From contig JAVKOQ010000087.1 in NCBI GenBank assembly GCA_031835245.1, positions 1-64,000 on the forward strand: DNA of 64,000 nucleotides, given 5' to 3'. This document shows, one piece after another, positions 32,647-44,300 of this stretch. The stretch comes from Balamuthia mandrillaris. Taxonomy: Eukaryota > Discosea > Longamoebia > Balamuthiidae. How positions within the stretch are numbered: position 1 is the first letter of the stretch; each line of letters starts with the position of its first letter. The position numbers and the translations under genes are program-made. The notes beneath the pieces are model-generated. The model did no database searches. It was not told the DNA's origin and saw only the letters and a program-made list of their open reading frames with translations.

Positions 32647-33538
32647 ATGGCGTCCGTGGACTATGACTACCTCTTTAAAATCCTGTTGATTGGCGACTCG
32701 GGCGTGGGCAAGTCGGCGCTGCTGCTGCGTTTTGCGGACGACGACTACTCGGACACGTTTATCAGCACCATTGGGGTGGACTTTAAGATCAGAACCATTG
32801 AGCTGGACGGCAAAGTGGTGAAGCTTCAGGTGTGGGACACAGCCGGTCAGGAGAAGTTCAAGTATGTTGTCGTTTTTTTATTATTCTTGTTTGGAATTTG
32901 TTGCTCCTTCTCTCTTGTTTTTCCCCTTTTCATTGTCGTATCGTTTCGATTTGTTGTTTGTTCTTTCTGTTGGTTTGATGTTAGCCCTTGCATGATTTTT
33001 TTTTTTGTTGTTTTTTTCTCTTTTTTTCCTCCAAACAACCAACCCAATCTAATCATCATACGTATCGATCGACAAATCAAAAAAAAAAAAAAACAGAACC
33101 ATCACAAGCAGCTACTACAGAGGCGCACACGGCATCATCATAGCCTATGACGTGACGGACGAGGCCTCCTTTAGCCACGTCAAGACCTGGATCGGGGAGA
33201 TTGAGAAGTATGCCAGCGACAACGTGACCAAGCTGCTGGTCGGCACCAAGTGCGACCTGGAGACCAAGCGAGTGGTGGAGGAGAAGCGCGGTCGGGCCCT
33301 CGCCGAGGAGCTCGGCATGAACTTTGTGGAGACCTCGGCCAAGGCCAACACCAACGTGGAGAAGGCCTTTGAGACCATGGCCCGCGAGATCAAGAAGACC
33401 ATGAAGCCAAACAACGGGGCGGGAGCCGGAGCGGGATCTGGGGCTGGAGCGGGATCTGGTGCGGGACGAGGGACCGGTGGACGGGGCGTTGATCTTTCTG
33501 GAAGCACAGCAGTGGAAGAGGGTGGTTGTGCTTGCTAA
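32647..33538 (+). CDS. Rab1/Rab8-like small GTPase
   Basis: Two exons, 32647-32861 and 33097-33538, giving 218 residues. The G motifs are complete: [14 protein letters not shown] (P-loop), [13 protein letters not shown] (effector), [19 protein letters not shown] (switch II), TKCD (in place of NKCD) and ETSAK. The [14 protein letters not shown] stretch is nearest to Rab1. The C-terminus carries a (GA)n-type linker ([15 protein letters not shown]) and ends GGCAC, a CxC double geranylgeranylation motif. Rab1 proteins control ER-to-Golgi transport; Rab8 and Rab18 are close alternatives. The start follows an A-rich leader immediately after the SINE cluster, so the promoter lies within about 300 bp of retroelement DNA. 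Confidence 0.92.
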
Positions 33539-33649
33539 AGAAGAGAGAGACAGCGACAGAGGAAAGACGGAGAAGAAAGATATTTTTGTTGTTTGGAGAG
33601 TGTAGAAAAAAAAAAGGGGATGTTTTTTTTCTTTTATACTTGCTTACAG

Positions 33650-35661
33650 TTATGAGGCAGAAGAGGCAGAAGGAAAAGAAAGACGATGATGAGCGTTGTT
33701 CCAGAACTTGAGGCGCTCCCGGTTGCTGATGAGGCTGAAGAAAGAAGAGTCCTCCGCAGTGGCTTGGCCCACCCAACACAACACCAATTGTTTTGCTTTC
33801 ACCTTTTTTTTGTTGTTGTTTGAGTGGAATGAGAAAGAGCCGATAGCGAAAGACAGAGCAAACATGACAGAGAAGAAAGAGATAATGGTACCCATTGGTT
33901 CTCGTTCATGCTCGTCAGCGTGCGACCCACAAAGTCAAACAGTTCCTTTGAAAAGTCATCATCACCGCTGTTCTTCTGGCTTTCCTCTCTCGTTGCTTCC
34001 TCCGTTTTGCGGTCTTCTTTCGCTGCGGGTGCATCAAACAGACGAAACGACACCTCCTCGATGATTGTGAGGAAAAGCGGGATCATTTGTTGGGAGAAGA
34101 ACGGAAGATATTGCTGCAGCTTGGCAAAGACTCTGCGTTGGCTGTTGTTGGCTTTGTGATGCATTGCCAAGTCGGACAACTCTCTGTAACTTTCATCGAT
34201 CTGTTATGCGGTTTGTTTAACAACAACTGGTAAAATGAAATCAGAACGAGAGAGAGAAAAGACGTACTTGAGAGATGATAGAGATACAATCGGATACTAC
34301 CTCGTGCAATAGGTGAATGACGCAGAGCTCATACTTGGAAGGATGGACTTTTCTTGGCAATAGTGCAAGCCCACTATTCGCTGCTTCGTCGTCGTCGTCT
34401 TTCTCTTCCCTTTCTTTGTTGTTCTTTCGGTTGTCGTGATGATGGAGAAGAGGAGTAACGCCAAAACGGGTTTGCAAGTAATTCTTTGCTTCTTCAATAA
34501 TTGCATTCACCCGATCTGACATTACCTCTTCATCCTCTTCTTTTTTTTCTTCCTTCTTTTTTTCTATCTTCTGAGTTCTTTCTTGCTTCGTTTCGTTCAG
34601 TTCTGCGCTTCGTTGTCGTTGTTGCTTGTGTTCATCTTCTCTTTGTTTTTGTTCGATTCGAAAGACGTTCACATCATACTCGACGAGTCGATTGAGGGAG
34701 ATCCATGCTTCGCGACATTGAAGCGTCTTTCTGTGAAGAAAACTGACTGGATGAAAAAAAGAGATGTACGGCCGTTTTTCTATCCACCATAAACATTTCT
34801 CAGCAAGTGAAGAATGCTCATTTATCTTCTCTTTCAAAGAAGAAGAAGAAGAAGAAGAAGAAGAAGAAGAAGAAGAAGAAGAAGAACAAGAAGGAGAAGA
34901 AGAAAGAGGAGGTGGGGAAAGGTATTTAAAACAAAGAGCGAGAGAGATGGTGAAGAGAAAATCAGTAAGATGCTTGCTAAGAGAGGCGCTGTGAGCAACT
35001 CCGTGCGATAACTGTAATAGAGGGGGTAAGGCAAATAGAAGAACCACAACAAGAGCAAGAAAAACAGCAAACGGACCTTGATTCTCAAACGAGGTCCTTC
35101 AGCTCGTTCGAACAAGTCAAGCAGAGCATGCATGAGAGGAGCACCAAACTCATGACACAGAAGATTAGGCTGGCCATCTTCAAGCTTCTCGCTCAACAGC
35201 AAATCCAGCGTTGTATAATGTGTTGCCGGTTCTTTTCGGTTTGAATATCCAGTGATTAGAACGTTGTGAAGGACGAGGATCAGAAGGAGAAGGAAGAAGA
35301 GAACGGGCGAAAGAAAGTATATAAAAACCTGCAGTCAAAATACGATCAGGACAATTGTTGACACGGACAAAAACTTGCCGAATGCCGTGCTCCAATTGAG
35401 GCAGCAACAAAACGAGGCAGCGATGGTGTCTGTGTTGTAGCAATTCCTCCGACTCAGCAGTAGTTGTATCCTCATCATCATCTTTACATTGCTCTTGCCG
35501 TATAGAGAACCATTCTTGTGTTGCCTCTTTCCACAGATCTACTCGTTGTGGCAATACAAACCAGCTTCGTTCGAATAAGGAATAAAGTTCTAGCAAATCG
35601 CTCTTTGGAAGCATTCCTATGATACTCGTCAGAAGAAACAAAAGCAAGAAAATATGAGGTA

Positions 35662-35697
<36 letters not shown>

Positions 35698-35742
35698 GAG
35701 ACAAGCAGGGCATTTTAAAGGAAGTGAGGAGTGAGAAGAGAG

Positions 35743-35780
<38 letters not shown>

Positions 35781-37389
35781 GGAGTACCAAGTAAGGAAAC
35801 ACGAGGACTGCCCAAAGCAATCATAGAACCATCCCACACTTTATCCATGCGTTCCATGCGCCGAGGATGACCAAGAAACACTCCCTGGTACTTAGCAAGT
35901 CTGCCTTTTTTGGCTTGTTGCTTCTTGGTTCCTCCTAATCCTTTCTTTTCTTTGGTTGCGTTATTGCTTGCCTCTCTTCTTTCTCCGTCTATTTCCACTT
36001 GTTTCCTCCATTTACAAACAGCTGACAACATGGATTCCATCTCGCTTTCTTCGTCCTCTTCTTCGTCATCATTACCGCCTTCGTTTTCTCCGTTTTCTTT
36101 GTTTTTTCTTTCTCCTCCTTTTCCTGCTTCTTTGCTCGAAACAGCAGAAGCAGAAGAACCAGATGGTTGTTCAGAAAGGAAATGTCCAAGCGAGCAAACG
36201 AGACAAAGCAAAAGAGAGGCCCATGCCCCGTGGAACTCATGTGTGGAGAGAAATCCATGCCAACATACATTACGAAGATTGATGCCACTCGGTGGACCTA
36301 TTACTGTTCTCAACAAATATATCTGGTGCAGGTAAATAAAGCAAAGAAAGAAAGAAACGACAAGAAAGAAGAAAGAATGAAAGCATACCACATCGGGACC
36401 GAATATCTCAAGAAGAACAGGATGAACAAGAAGATCGTTTAGTCGTCGTGGTACCCGTTCCCGCCCTTGGCTTTTCCAAAACACTGTTGTTATGTTTTTA
36501 ATAAACAGTTTTCAAAGAAAACACAAAGAACAAAGAAGCAGAAGAAGAAGAAGAAGAAGAAGAAGAAGAACAACAACAACAACAAAACGAAAAATTGTGA
36601 ACATAGACGCTAACACAACACAACAAACCCAGGTCACCGAGAGCACGCTCCAAGTAGCTTACTGCTATGCAAAAGAAGACCAGCGGGCTGCCTTGATGAT
36701 ATTCCTTCAGCAACTTTTCGCCAAACGTCTGTTCTTGGTTGTATGTGATATTATCAAACTACAAGAAAGGAAGAAAGAAGAAAAAAACAAGAAGAGAGAG
36801 AGAGAGAGAGCAACAAGGAAAGCAAAGGTACGTGGTCAGCATTTCTCAGCCAGGAAAGCTGCTCCAACAGCATGTTCCCATCGAGAGAAAAACCCAAAGT
36901 CCCATCCGACGGGACAGCGGCAGGCGCCCACCCGCTCTTCATGTGATGGTGTATGAGCACGGCCGCCCTTTTCACCCTCCACATGGCCACGAAGAACTCT
37001 TTGAAGTAGGTCCAGCTGCTGATCTCTTGCTGGGCGGGTCCCACCCTCAGCCCTTCCTCTTGTCTCGCTTGGACCTTCTTCCGCAGGATCGACCATGACT
37101 CATCCCCCTCTTCCGCTCGTTCTCCTTCTGGTTGGCCCCATGCACAAAGCGAAGCAACGTTCCAATAGGTCTTAAAGGATAGCAGGGGAAGAAAAGAAGG
37201 AGGAGGGGAAGAAGGGCGGGACAGAAGCACCTGCTGCAGGAGAGAGAGGCGATGGGGTAGTTGGAGTACGAGTTCGTCTTCCTCCTGGATGAGCACCATG
37301 GTGGCGACCATCGGCGACAATGAAGAGGAACATAGGTTGGACGAGGAGGAAAAGGAAGAGGAAACGCTGTTCGGCTCTTCTTCTTTCAT
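33650..37389 (-). CDS. ERMARD: ERMARD homologue (DUF4209 protein)
   Basis: Minus-strand multi-exon gene starting at ATG 37389 (MKEEEPNSVSSSFSS) and stopping at 33650. Recognisable exons: 37389 to about 37233; 37172 to about 36833 (TYWNVASLCAWGQPEGE... WILRKK-like); about 36770-36632 (NQEQTFGEKLLKEYHQGSPL); about 36482-36393 (RERVPRRLNDLLVHPVLLEI); about 36323-35790, which carries GPPSGINLRNVCWHGFLS, the DUF4209 signature RNLxWHGFL; about 35618-35340; about 35230-35078; 35016-34268; 34200-33897; 33780-33650. ERMARD is an ER-membrane protein named for a role in ER-associated RNA degradation; its biochemical function is poorly known. Large Glu/Lys/Ser-rich inserts separate the helical blocks here. 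Exon edges were not all phase-checked. Confidence 0.75.
34843..34886 (-). repeat. (GAA)n/Ser-coding trinucleotide run
   Basis: About 14 GAA units on the plus strand, read as a Ser run on the coding strand of the ERMARD gene, in an open frame. Confidence 0.8.
35665..35779 (-). repeat. Two (GA)n tracts in one ERMARD intron
   Basis: Tracts at 35665-35694 and 35748-35779, both CT on the coding strand, separated by 50 bp. Confidence 0.95.
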
Positions 37390-38382
37390 CTTTGGCTATC
37401 TTTTTTCTGCTGACTAATTAATTTCCTTTGTTGGTAACTGATGATGTAAGCTTTCCCTTTTTAAAACATCATGACATCACTAAGTTCTTCCAGGAAGAAA
37501 GAAACGAGGACTTTCTTGGTTGTGGGTTCTTATTCTTTTGTTCGTCATCTTGTGGCGGTCCATTGGTACCCTCTTGTTATCGTCGGTCATGGCATACTTG
37601 TGAAAGCAAAAGATGGATGAGACTTTTTCACTTTCCGGGGTTTTTTTCCTCTTACATTTCACTACTCTCGGGTCGGCAGTACTGCGACAGCACCAGGGGA
37701 GGGGGGGGGGGGGGGGCGGGCGGGGGTGGATTGCCAATCCTGTCGTTCGGCTGTTTTTCGAAAGCAGGTACCTGAACAGGTTGACCCGGATTAATATGCG
37801 ACTTCATACGGAATAAAACGAGGCCACGGAGAAGATACCAGCCTACTCTTGTGTCCCCTGGACATTATTGACCCTTTACCCTAGTTTCAGGTAATGGCCC
37901 AATAGGAACCGCATAAAGTAATTCCAGGAACGCATGAGAATCTGAAAACAGTTATTGATCGGGAAAATAATGAAAATAATCCGACAACTGGGAGACAAGG
38001 GAACGGGAAAACAAAGTCCATTTGGCTGCCAACTCGAGGCAAGGCCGGAGGGCACACCGTTGTCAGCGGCGATTTTCCAGTAATTTCGCCCACCCTAGCT
38101 GAAGGAATATTTTTTCCAAATATGGGCGGGCAATGGCGATCTTTCGAGCAGGAGGTTAAAAACGGGCAACGATAAATCGCCAGTTATCGGACTACCTTAA
38201 CGACCTGACTGGATAGTCCCCGACCGGTTCACTTCAGCTTCTTCCTTTCAAACAAGAGCGTTCCTCTTTCGTCCTTTTTTTTTTTGTCAACTTTCCTTCC
38301 CGAACGCTTCACACTTTTCCTCGCTCTCTCCCTTCTGCCTCTCTTCCCCTTCTAGAACGCACTCGCACACATCCCCCAAAAA
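37390..38382. other. Divergent promoter interval between ERMARD and the dioxygenase gene
   Basis: About 1 kb with no supported gene. It contains a G16 run (37701-37716) inside a GC-rich patch and a stretch (37870-38230) of unique non-coding DNA. Both neighbouring start codons face outwards from it. Confidence 0.5.
37701..37716. repeat. G16 homopolymer
   Basis: Sixteen G flanked by further G clusters up to 37728; a potential G-quadruplex on the plus strand. Confidence 0.85.
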
Positions 38383-39416
38383 ATGGACCAACAGCAAGAA
38401 CAGACGCAACAGCTTCTTCAAAAGCTGACGCCTGAGCACTTGGCCGCTTGGGACAGGGACGGCTTCTTGGTGATCCCACGAGAGCAGCTCTGGACGGAGG
38501 AGCAGGTCAAGGAGATCGTGCAATGGACCACAGACGTTGGCAACTGGCCAGAGACCCCCGGCAAGTGGATGATGTACTTCTCCAAGTCCCTGAAGGACGG
38601 CTCCCGCCTGCTCCACCGCATAGAGAACTTTTTCGACTACCACCCCGAGTTCATGGAGCTCTTCAACTCGCCTCGCTTCCTGGGCTTCGTCTCCCAGCTC
38701 TTCGGCGAGCGTGCCCTGCTCTACAAGGAGAAGATCAACTTCAAGTACCCTGGAGGCGAGGGCTTTGAGCCGCACCAGGACCACGCCGCCGGCTGGTGGC
38801 TCTACGGACACACCCTTCACATCACCGCCTTGGTAACCGTCGACAAGGCCACTGCCGCCAATGGTTCGTTGGTCAACACAAAAACGACCCTCCTTCTTTC
38901 TCTATCACACGTTTGTTTCAAACGGCTTGGAGCGGTCCACTTTCTGTCCTCACTCTGTGGGTTTTCTCGCTAACCTGTTTTTTTGACTGCCTCTCATAGG
39001 AGCTTTGGAGGTAGTGGCTGGCCGACACAAGGAAGGACTGTTGGGAGGCAAGTTCGAGGCCGTGCCCAAGGAGGAAGTGGAGAAGATGACATGGATACTC
39101 ACCGAGACCAACCCTGGTGACTTGGTCTTTTTCGACTCGTTCGTGCCGCACCGCTCCGCCCCCAACCTCTCGGAGGAGTCCCGGCGGGTGCTCTACGTGA
39201 CCTACAACAAAGCAAGCGAGGGCGATTACCGGGTGCAGTACTACCAAGACAAGCGAAAGAACTATCCTCCCGGTACCGTTCCTTCTCTCCTTCTCCTCTG
39301 CTCTTTTTTTTTTTGTTTTATCGGAACGCTTACCCATCTGTTTGTCATTGTTGTCGCACTGTCCGGTGACAGACTGCGAAAGAGAGGAGGGCAAGAGCTA
39401 TGAGTACAAGATCTGA
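38383..39416 (+). CDS. Phytanoyl-CoA dioxygenase (PhyH) family protein
   Basis: Exons 38383-38863, 39000-39272 and 39373-39416, phase-consistent, 265 residues. The fold is shown by LTPEHLAAWDRDGFLVIPRE, KINFKYPGGEGFEPHQDHAA, SRVLYVTYNK-like (RRVLYVTYNKASEGDYR) and a GDLVFFDSFVPHRSAPN block. HQD and the second His of PHRS form the Fe(II)-binding HxD...H triad, and the Arg of ESRR is placed for 2-oxoglutarate. PhyH enzymes hydroxylate small molecules or acyl chains with 2-oxoglutarate and O2. Substrate not predictable. The C-terminus is short and not peroxisomal (ends YEYKI, no PTS1). Confidence 0.92.
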
Positions 39417-39620
39417 AAAAAACAAAAACTACACACAAGCACCAACACTTCAACAAACACCATTTTTTTATTTAAAAATAAACCAACAAAAAAAAAAGAG
39501 TGACAAAGAGTCGCTGCCCCAAACAAAGAGAAAGAAGAAACCACCAATGACTATTCCCCCTCGGTCTTTTCGCTTTGGAGACTTTTCGCCCATTGGGAGG
39601 GAAAAAGCCCGCCTCGAAAA

Positions 39621-39628
39621 TGTCGACA
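39621..39628. promoter_or_regulatory. TGTCGACA palindrome upstream of TXNDC9
   Basis: Perfect copy 184 bp before the ATG at 39812. Confidence 0.4.
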
Positions 39629-39680
39629 AAAGGTGAATTAAGCACCCCTCGTGTTATGTCTACAGAAAAAAATAGAGATT

Positions 39681-39713
39681 TTTTTTGGCGGGAAGAAGCG
39701 ATTTTTTGGCGGG
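39681..39713 (+). promoter_or_regulatory. Paired E2F-like sites
   Basis: TTTTTTGGCGGG occurs twice, at 39681-39692 and 39702-39713, with starts 21 bp apart (two helical turns). This matches the E2F/DP consensus TTTSSCGC. They lie 100-130 bp before the TXNDC9 start codon. Confidence 0.4.
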
Positions 39714-39811
39714 CTTTTTGTTTTTGTCAGTCATTTTCCGCAGCCCGGCAAAAGAGAGGGAGAAAGAGGAGAGGAGAGAGAAAGACTTTACAGAAAAAAT
39801 AAAAAATAAAA

Positions 39812-40598
39812 ATGAACGCAGCAGCCATTCAAAAAGTAGTGGAGAGCCAGCTGTTGAAGGCGGCGCAGGAGGTGGAGGAGCGGCTGGACTCGGAGCTGGA
39901 CGCCTTGGAGCGGTTGGACGAGGATGACCTGGAGGCGCTGCGGGAGAGGCGCCTCCAGCAGATGAAGCGGCAGGCCCAGAAGAGGCAGGAGTGGAAGGCC
40001 AAAGGGCACGGCGTCTACTCGGAGGTCCCCGATCAACCCGGTTTTTTCGCGGCCACCAAGGAGAGCGAGGTGGTCATTTGCCACTTTTATCGCGCCACAA
40101 CTTGGAGGTAATCTTTCTCTTCTCTCTACTTTTTTTTCGAAAAATAAAAGTCCACTCGAAGATGTTAACGAACAAAAAAAAAAAAGATGTGGAATCGTAG
40201 ATAAACATTTGACGGAGCTGGCTCCTCGCCACTTCGAGGCACGTTTCATCAAGCTGGACGCAGAGAAGAGTCCCTTCCTGGTGGAACGGCTGAACATCTG
40301 GATGCTGCCCACCATCATCGTCATAAAGAACGGAGAGACGTGCGACAGGATCGAGGGCTTTGACTCGCTGGGCGGCGTGGATGACTTTCCCACCTCGGCC
40401 ATGGCGCGGCGGCTGGCCAAGAAGGGAGCCATTCGCATCACACAGGAGGAGGAGGTGGACGAGGAAGACGGGGGAAGCATGGGAGGCAGAGGAGCGGGGC
40501 GTATCGCGCTGCGAAGGGCAGGCAAGCAGAGAGCAGCGGACTACGTTGGGGCTGGCGATGAGAGGGAACGGCAAGAAGAGGACGATTGGTTTGACTAA
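39812..40598 (+). CDS. TXNDC9: TXNDC9/phosducin-like thioredoxin-fold protein
   Basis: Exons 39812-40107 and 40187-40598, 235 residues. An N-terminal acidic helix (LLKAAQEVEERLDSELDALE) leads to MKRQAQKRQEWKAKGHGVY, a hallmark of TXNDC9. The thioredoxin-like core (VVICHFYRATTWRCGIVDKH, FIKLDAEKSPFLVERLNIWM, LPTIIVIKNGE, IEGFDSLGG) follows. The redox CxxC is absent (RATTWRCGI keeps one Cys), as in TXNDC9. The family regulates CCT chaperonin-assisted folding of actin and tubulin. The basic/acidic C-terminus is typical. An AATAAA lies right after the stop codon. Confidence 0.93.
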
Positions 40599-41326
40599 AG
40601 AATAAAAAAAGACTCATAAAATAGAAAGAAAGACTCAAAAAAACCACTTTAGCTCTCTGCTTTGTACCCCGGTGTTATTTTTCTTACTCCGGGTGCTCTC
40701 GTTCTGATTGCCTCGGGCTCTCTCTTCGCTTGTCCCTAAGCTTTTTATTCTCCATTGTTCTCCTCTCCTTCCATCGTCCTCTCTTCTTTGTCTTGTTCTC
40801 CCTTGGCTCGCTCTCTCACTCCCCCTCTTTCCTCTCCAGTGAACGAACACAGCAATGCAGGTCTGACATACCGCTCCTCTCATTCTCTCTCTTCTCTCTC
40901 TTCTCTCTCTCTCTCTCTCTCTCTCGGGACAGCGCCACCAGGTCACCCCCCCCCCTGTAGATCCCATACTCAAAAGGCAGGACGGCGGGAGCACCGCTTA
41001 AATTCCAGGGTTGTGGTTCTGTGGTTGACTTATTCACCCACTTATACCTGATGCCTCTGTTTCACCCACAAAATATGAATGAAACACGAAGGTAATTTCT
41101 TGTGGGCAAAGCGACTCGCGCGGTCCGTCGCGAGAGGGAACCGAAAAAGGCGGTGCCCATCACACCCGCCGTTGCATCTCCCTCTCGTCCGCTTGTGGAG
41201 GTGGACCATCGTACATTTTTTTTTGGGGGGGGGGGGGGTTCCTCATGCCCCTCTATTATTATTGCATGCAAAGAGGAAAGGTGTGCGTGTGTATTCGTGT
41301 TTTTTTTTTTTAAAAAAAAGTTGAAG
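40599..41326. other. Intergenic region downstream of TXNDC9 and UBR
   Basis: Convergent 3' flanks. It holds a CT tract at 40893-40924 and a T8-G14 run (41217-41238). No gene is supported. Confidence 0.6.
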
Positions 41327-44300
41327 TTAAACACGTTCCCAATGCATGGAGACGGACTCGCTGCTGGTAGCTTTCCTGTTGGCCAACACCCCGATCTCAT
41401 GCTTCAGGAAGAGCATCCGCAGCTGCTCCTTGCGCGAGGGATCGAGGAACAAGGGGCGTCCTCGTTTGAGGCCAAAGTCCTCCTCTCCGTGGGAGTCCAG
41501 GTAGGGAGAGAGGTAAAAGGTGCCCTCGATGCGGTGGCGGAGCAACACCACGATTGTGTGATTCAGAAGGAGGAACATGCCTTCTCCTGCTCCACATTCT
41601 TGCGCGTGCTATGTGTGTCATTTTTGTTTGGTATTTGTGTTAGTTTTTGCAAATGAAGAAGAGAGAAGAGCAAGAGAGGCAAAGCGAGGAGGGAAGAAAC
41701 AACAAAGAAACCAGAAGAAAGCAGAAAGAAAGAAACCACAAGAAGAGGGAAGGAGGCTTGCATACTTGATTGCATTCACCAAGATGACTCTTGGAGCAAC
41801 AACTGCTGCCAAAGCAGAGGAAGCGACCACAAATGAGGCAATAAGCGGGTTGATCAGGAGTGATGCCGCATTGCTTGCACTTGTTGGAGTCCGGAAGGTC
41901 AACCGTTTTGAAAAAGTGCATGTCTTGATAGAGATAAGGTAACGCGCGACGGCACAAGTCGAAAGGAAGTGTTGACGAAGGCGACACTTCACAGAGAACA
42001 AATACCTTTTTTTTTGGTTGATATGTGAATGTTAGATAAGATGAACGAAAGTCGGAGAAGAACAATAAAGCGAGGCGTACTTTGAACAGTTGAGTGTTGT
42101 TCTTTGATTGTTGTTGTATTTGCAAGTGTAAAGCGTCGTCATCTTCATCTCCCAATCGATAAGTAGGGTGATAGTTGCGTTTTCGTTTCGAGAAAGACAA
42201 CGCCAGTTCTTTGCACCACCCGGAAACTACGCTTCTTAGAGCGCAATTAGGAGCAAGATGACGAACAAGCGAAGAGAAGGAGGTGTCAAGTCCTAATATC
42301 GAACACAATGCTTTAAACTCGTTTTCTTTTAGCTCATCTTCACTCATGTTGTTGCTAAAAGGAGATGATGACGAAGAAGAAGATGGCAGAGAACATTTGA
42401 AGCAGACGTGGAAGAAAAGAATGACTCGTCGAAGAAAAGGAAGAACATGATCGATGACGCCCATCTTAAACCGCCGCCAATTAATACTGGAAGAAGCAAA
42501 GAGAGTTTGAGTGGATACGCTGGTTGGTAAATAAGGCGTAAGCGAATCGCCCAAAATCTGACAAACAGCAGCCAATTGCTTGTCTTCTTCTTCGTCAGCG
42601 TCTTCTTCCTTTTCTTTGTCTTTTTGTTTCGTGGGAGATGAAGGAGAAGGTGTCACGATCATTTGCGTTAAGATAGACTTGATCAAGCAATGCAAGAAGA
42701 GTAATGGTAGGCTGCGTCGTAAAAATTTGACGTCTGTATCTTCTTTCAATGGCGATTGACGCCGTTGACGCTCTTCCATTGTTCGCCCTAATCGAAGGAA
42801 GATTAACTTACTCCAAAGAGAAAAGGAATCTCGCTCCAAGAATGACCTCTCTTCTTTGGTTGCATCTTCTTGTTCAGTTCGTTCAATAACTTGATTCAGT
42901 TCCGTTAGAGCTCGATCATATTCAGTTTTTTCTCCGTTTACGTCTCCTCTATCGTCGTTTTGAGGGCTGTAGATAGAAGCATAAGCGATAGCAGCTTCTG
43001 TGATGGCAACAATATGAGCTTGATTGTTGCTATGTGACACTATTTCGGCAATCTTATCAGCGATAAAAGAAGGCGAAGAAGAAGATGAAGTGTTGAGACG
43101 CGAAGGGGATGGGGAAGAGGAAGAGGAGGATGTAGAGTTGGAAGCAGAGTCTCCGTTTGGATCTTTGGGTTTGCCTCTTCCTGTTACTTCCATATTGGCA
43201 ATCATGCTGGCAACCTGTTTCAGGAGAGTGAGTCAAAAAGAATGAGCAGAAAAAATAAAGAACGAAAGGCCAATAGGAAGAAGGAGCAAGTATTTACCAA
43301 AGACCAAAGGAATGTGGAGAGAGCTCGGTGATGCACATCTACTTTATCAAGGGTAACATTGTGATAGGCAGCGTAAACCCTTCTTGCAAAATCCTGAAGA
43401 GACATGCAGTACTCGTCGTTTGTCGTTTGTTTCGTTGTGTTCGCTTCTTGTTCATTTTCAGTTGTCAACTTCATGTTTCTTCCTTTACTTGCTTCTTCGC
43501 TTTCGAACAAATGCGCCCACCCTCTTTCATCTTCTTCCTCCTCTTCTTCCTCTTCGTTTCTAAAAGCAGAAGAAGGATCACTCAAGAGTCCAGAGCAAAG
43601 TGAAGCTGATACTTCCGAAAGCGAAAGCATAAAAGAAGAAGATGGGGATGACGAAGAAGAAACCGGTATCAACGTATTTGCGATTGTTCTGCACAGAGGG
43701 CACTTGAACTCTCCTCTGGAAATGCTCAACGGAGACATTTGTGGGTGCATAAACGCGTTCGCTTCCCACAGTTGCTGCATCAACGAGAGGCAATACTTGT
43801 GGCGACAATTGGCATGCATGTAGTGACCGCAGCTGCTCGAAAAGCATCCTTGTGTCCTTTCTACGTTTCTATGTATTTCGCTTCGCCAAATGTCTTGCGT
43901 TGTCGTTGGTGAAGATGGTGTAGTTGATGTTGTATCACTGCTGCTGCTGCCTTCTTCTTCTTCCTCTTTTTCTTTTTCGTGTTTGCTTTCAGCGCTCACT
44001 CGGCCGCCACTCTCTTCTCCCCCAGGTTCGGTCATTCCTTGTTCCAGCTCCTCTTGTCGCCCCTCCGTTTCATTCTGTTCTTCTTCCTGTTCTTCTGCTG
44101 GTTGTGTTTCAAGTATCATCTCTTCGCCACCAGCTTTCACTTTTTCCTCCATTTCGAGCACTAACTCCTTTTCCATTTGTTTCTCCACATCTTCCAACTT
44201 ATCTTTGCCTTTTTCTTCTGTTTCTTCTTCCTTCTTCTCATCTTCTTTAACTTCTTCTTTAACTTCTTTTTTCAGTGATTCGTTCTCGAGAAGCGATTCC

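Noticed and set aside
37680-37740. Regulatory G-quadruplex of ERMARD or the dioxygenase gene
   Set aside because: The G run is real, but its position about 300 bp from one start and 650 bp from the other gives no specific support for a regulatory role.
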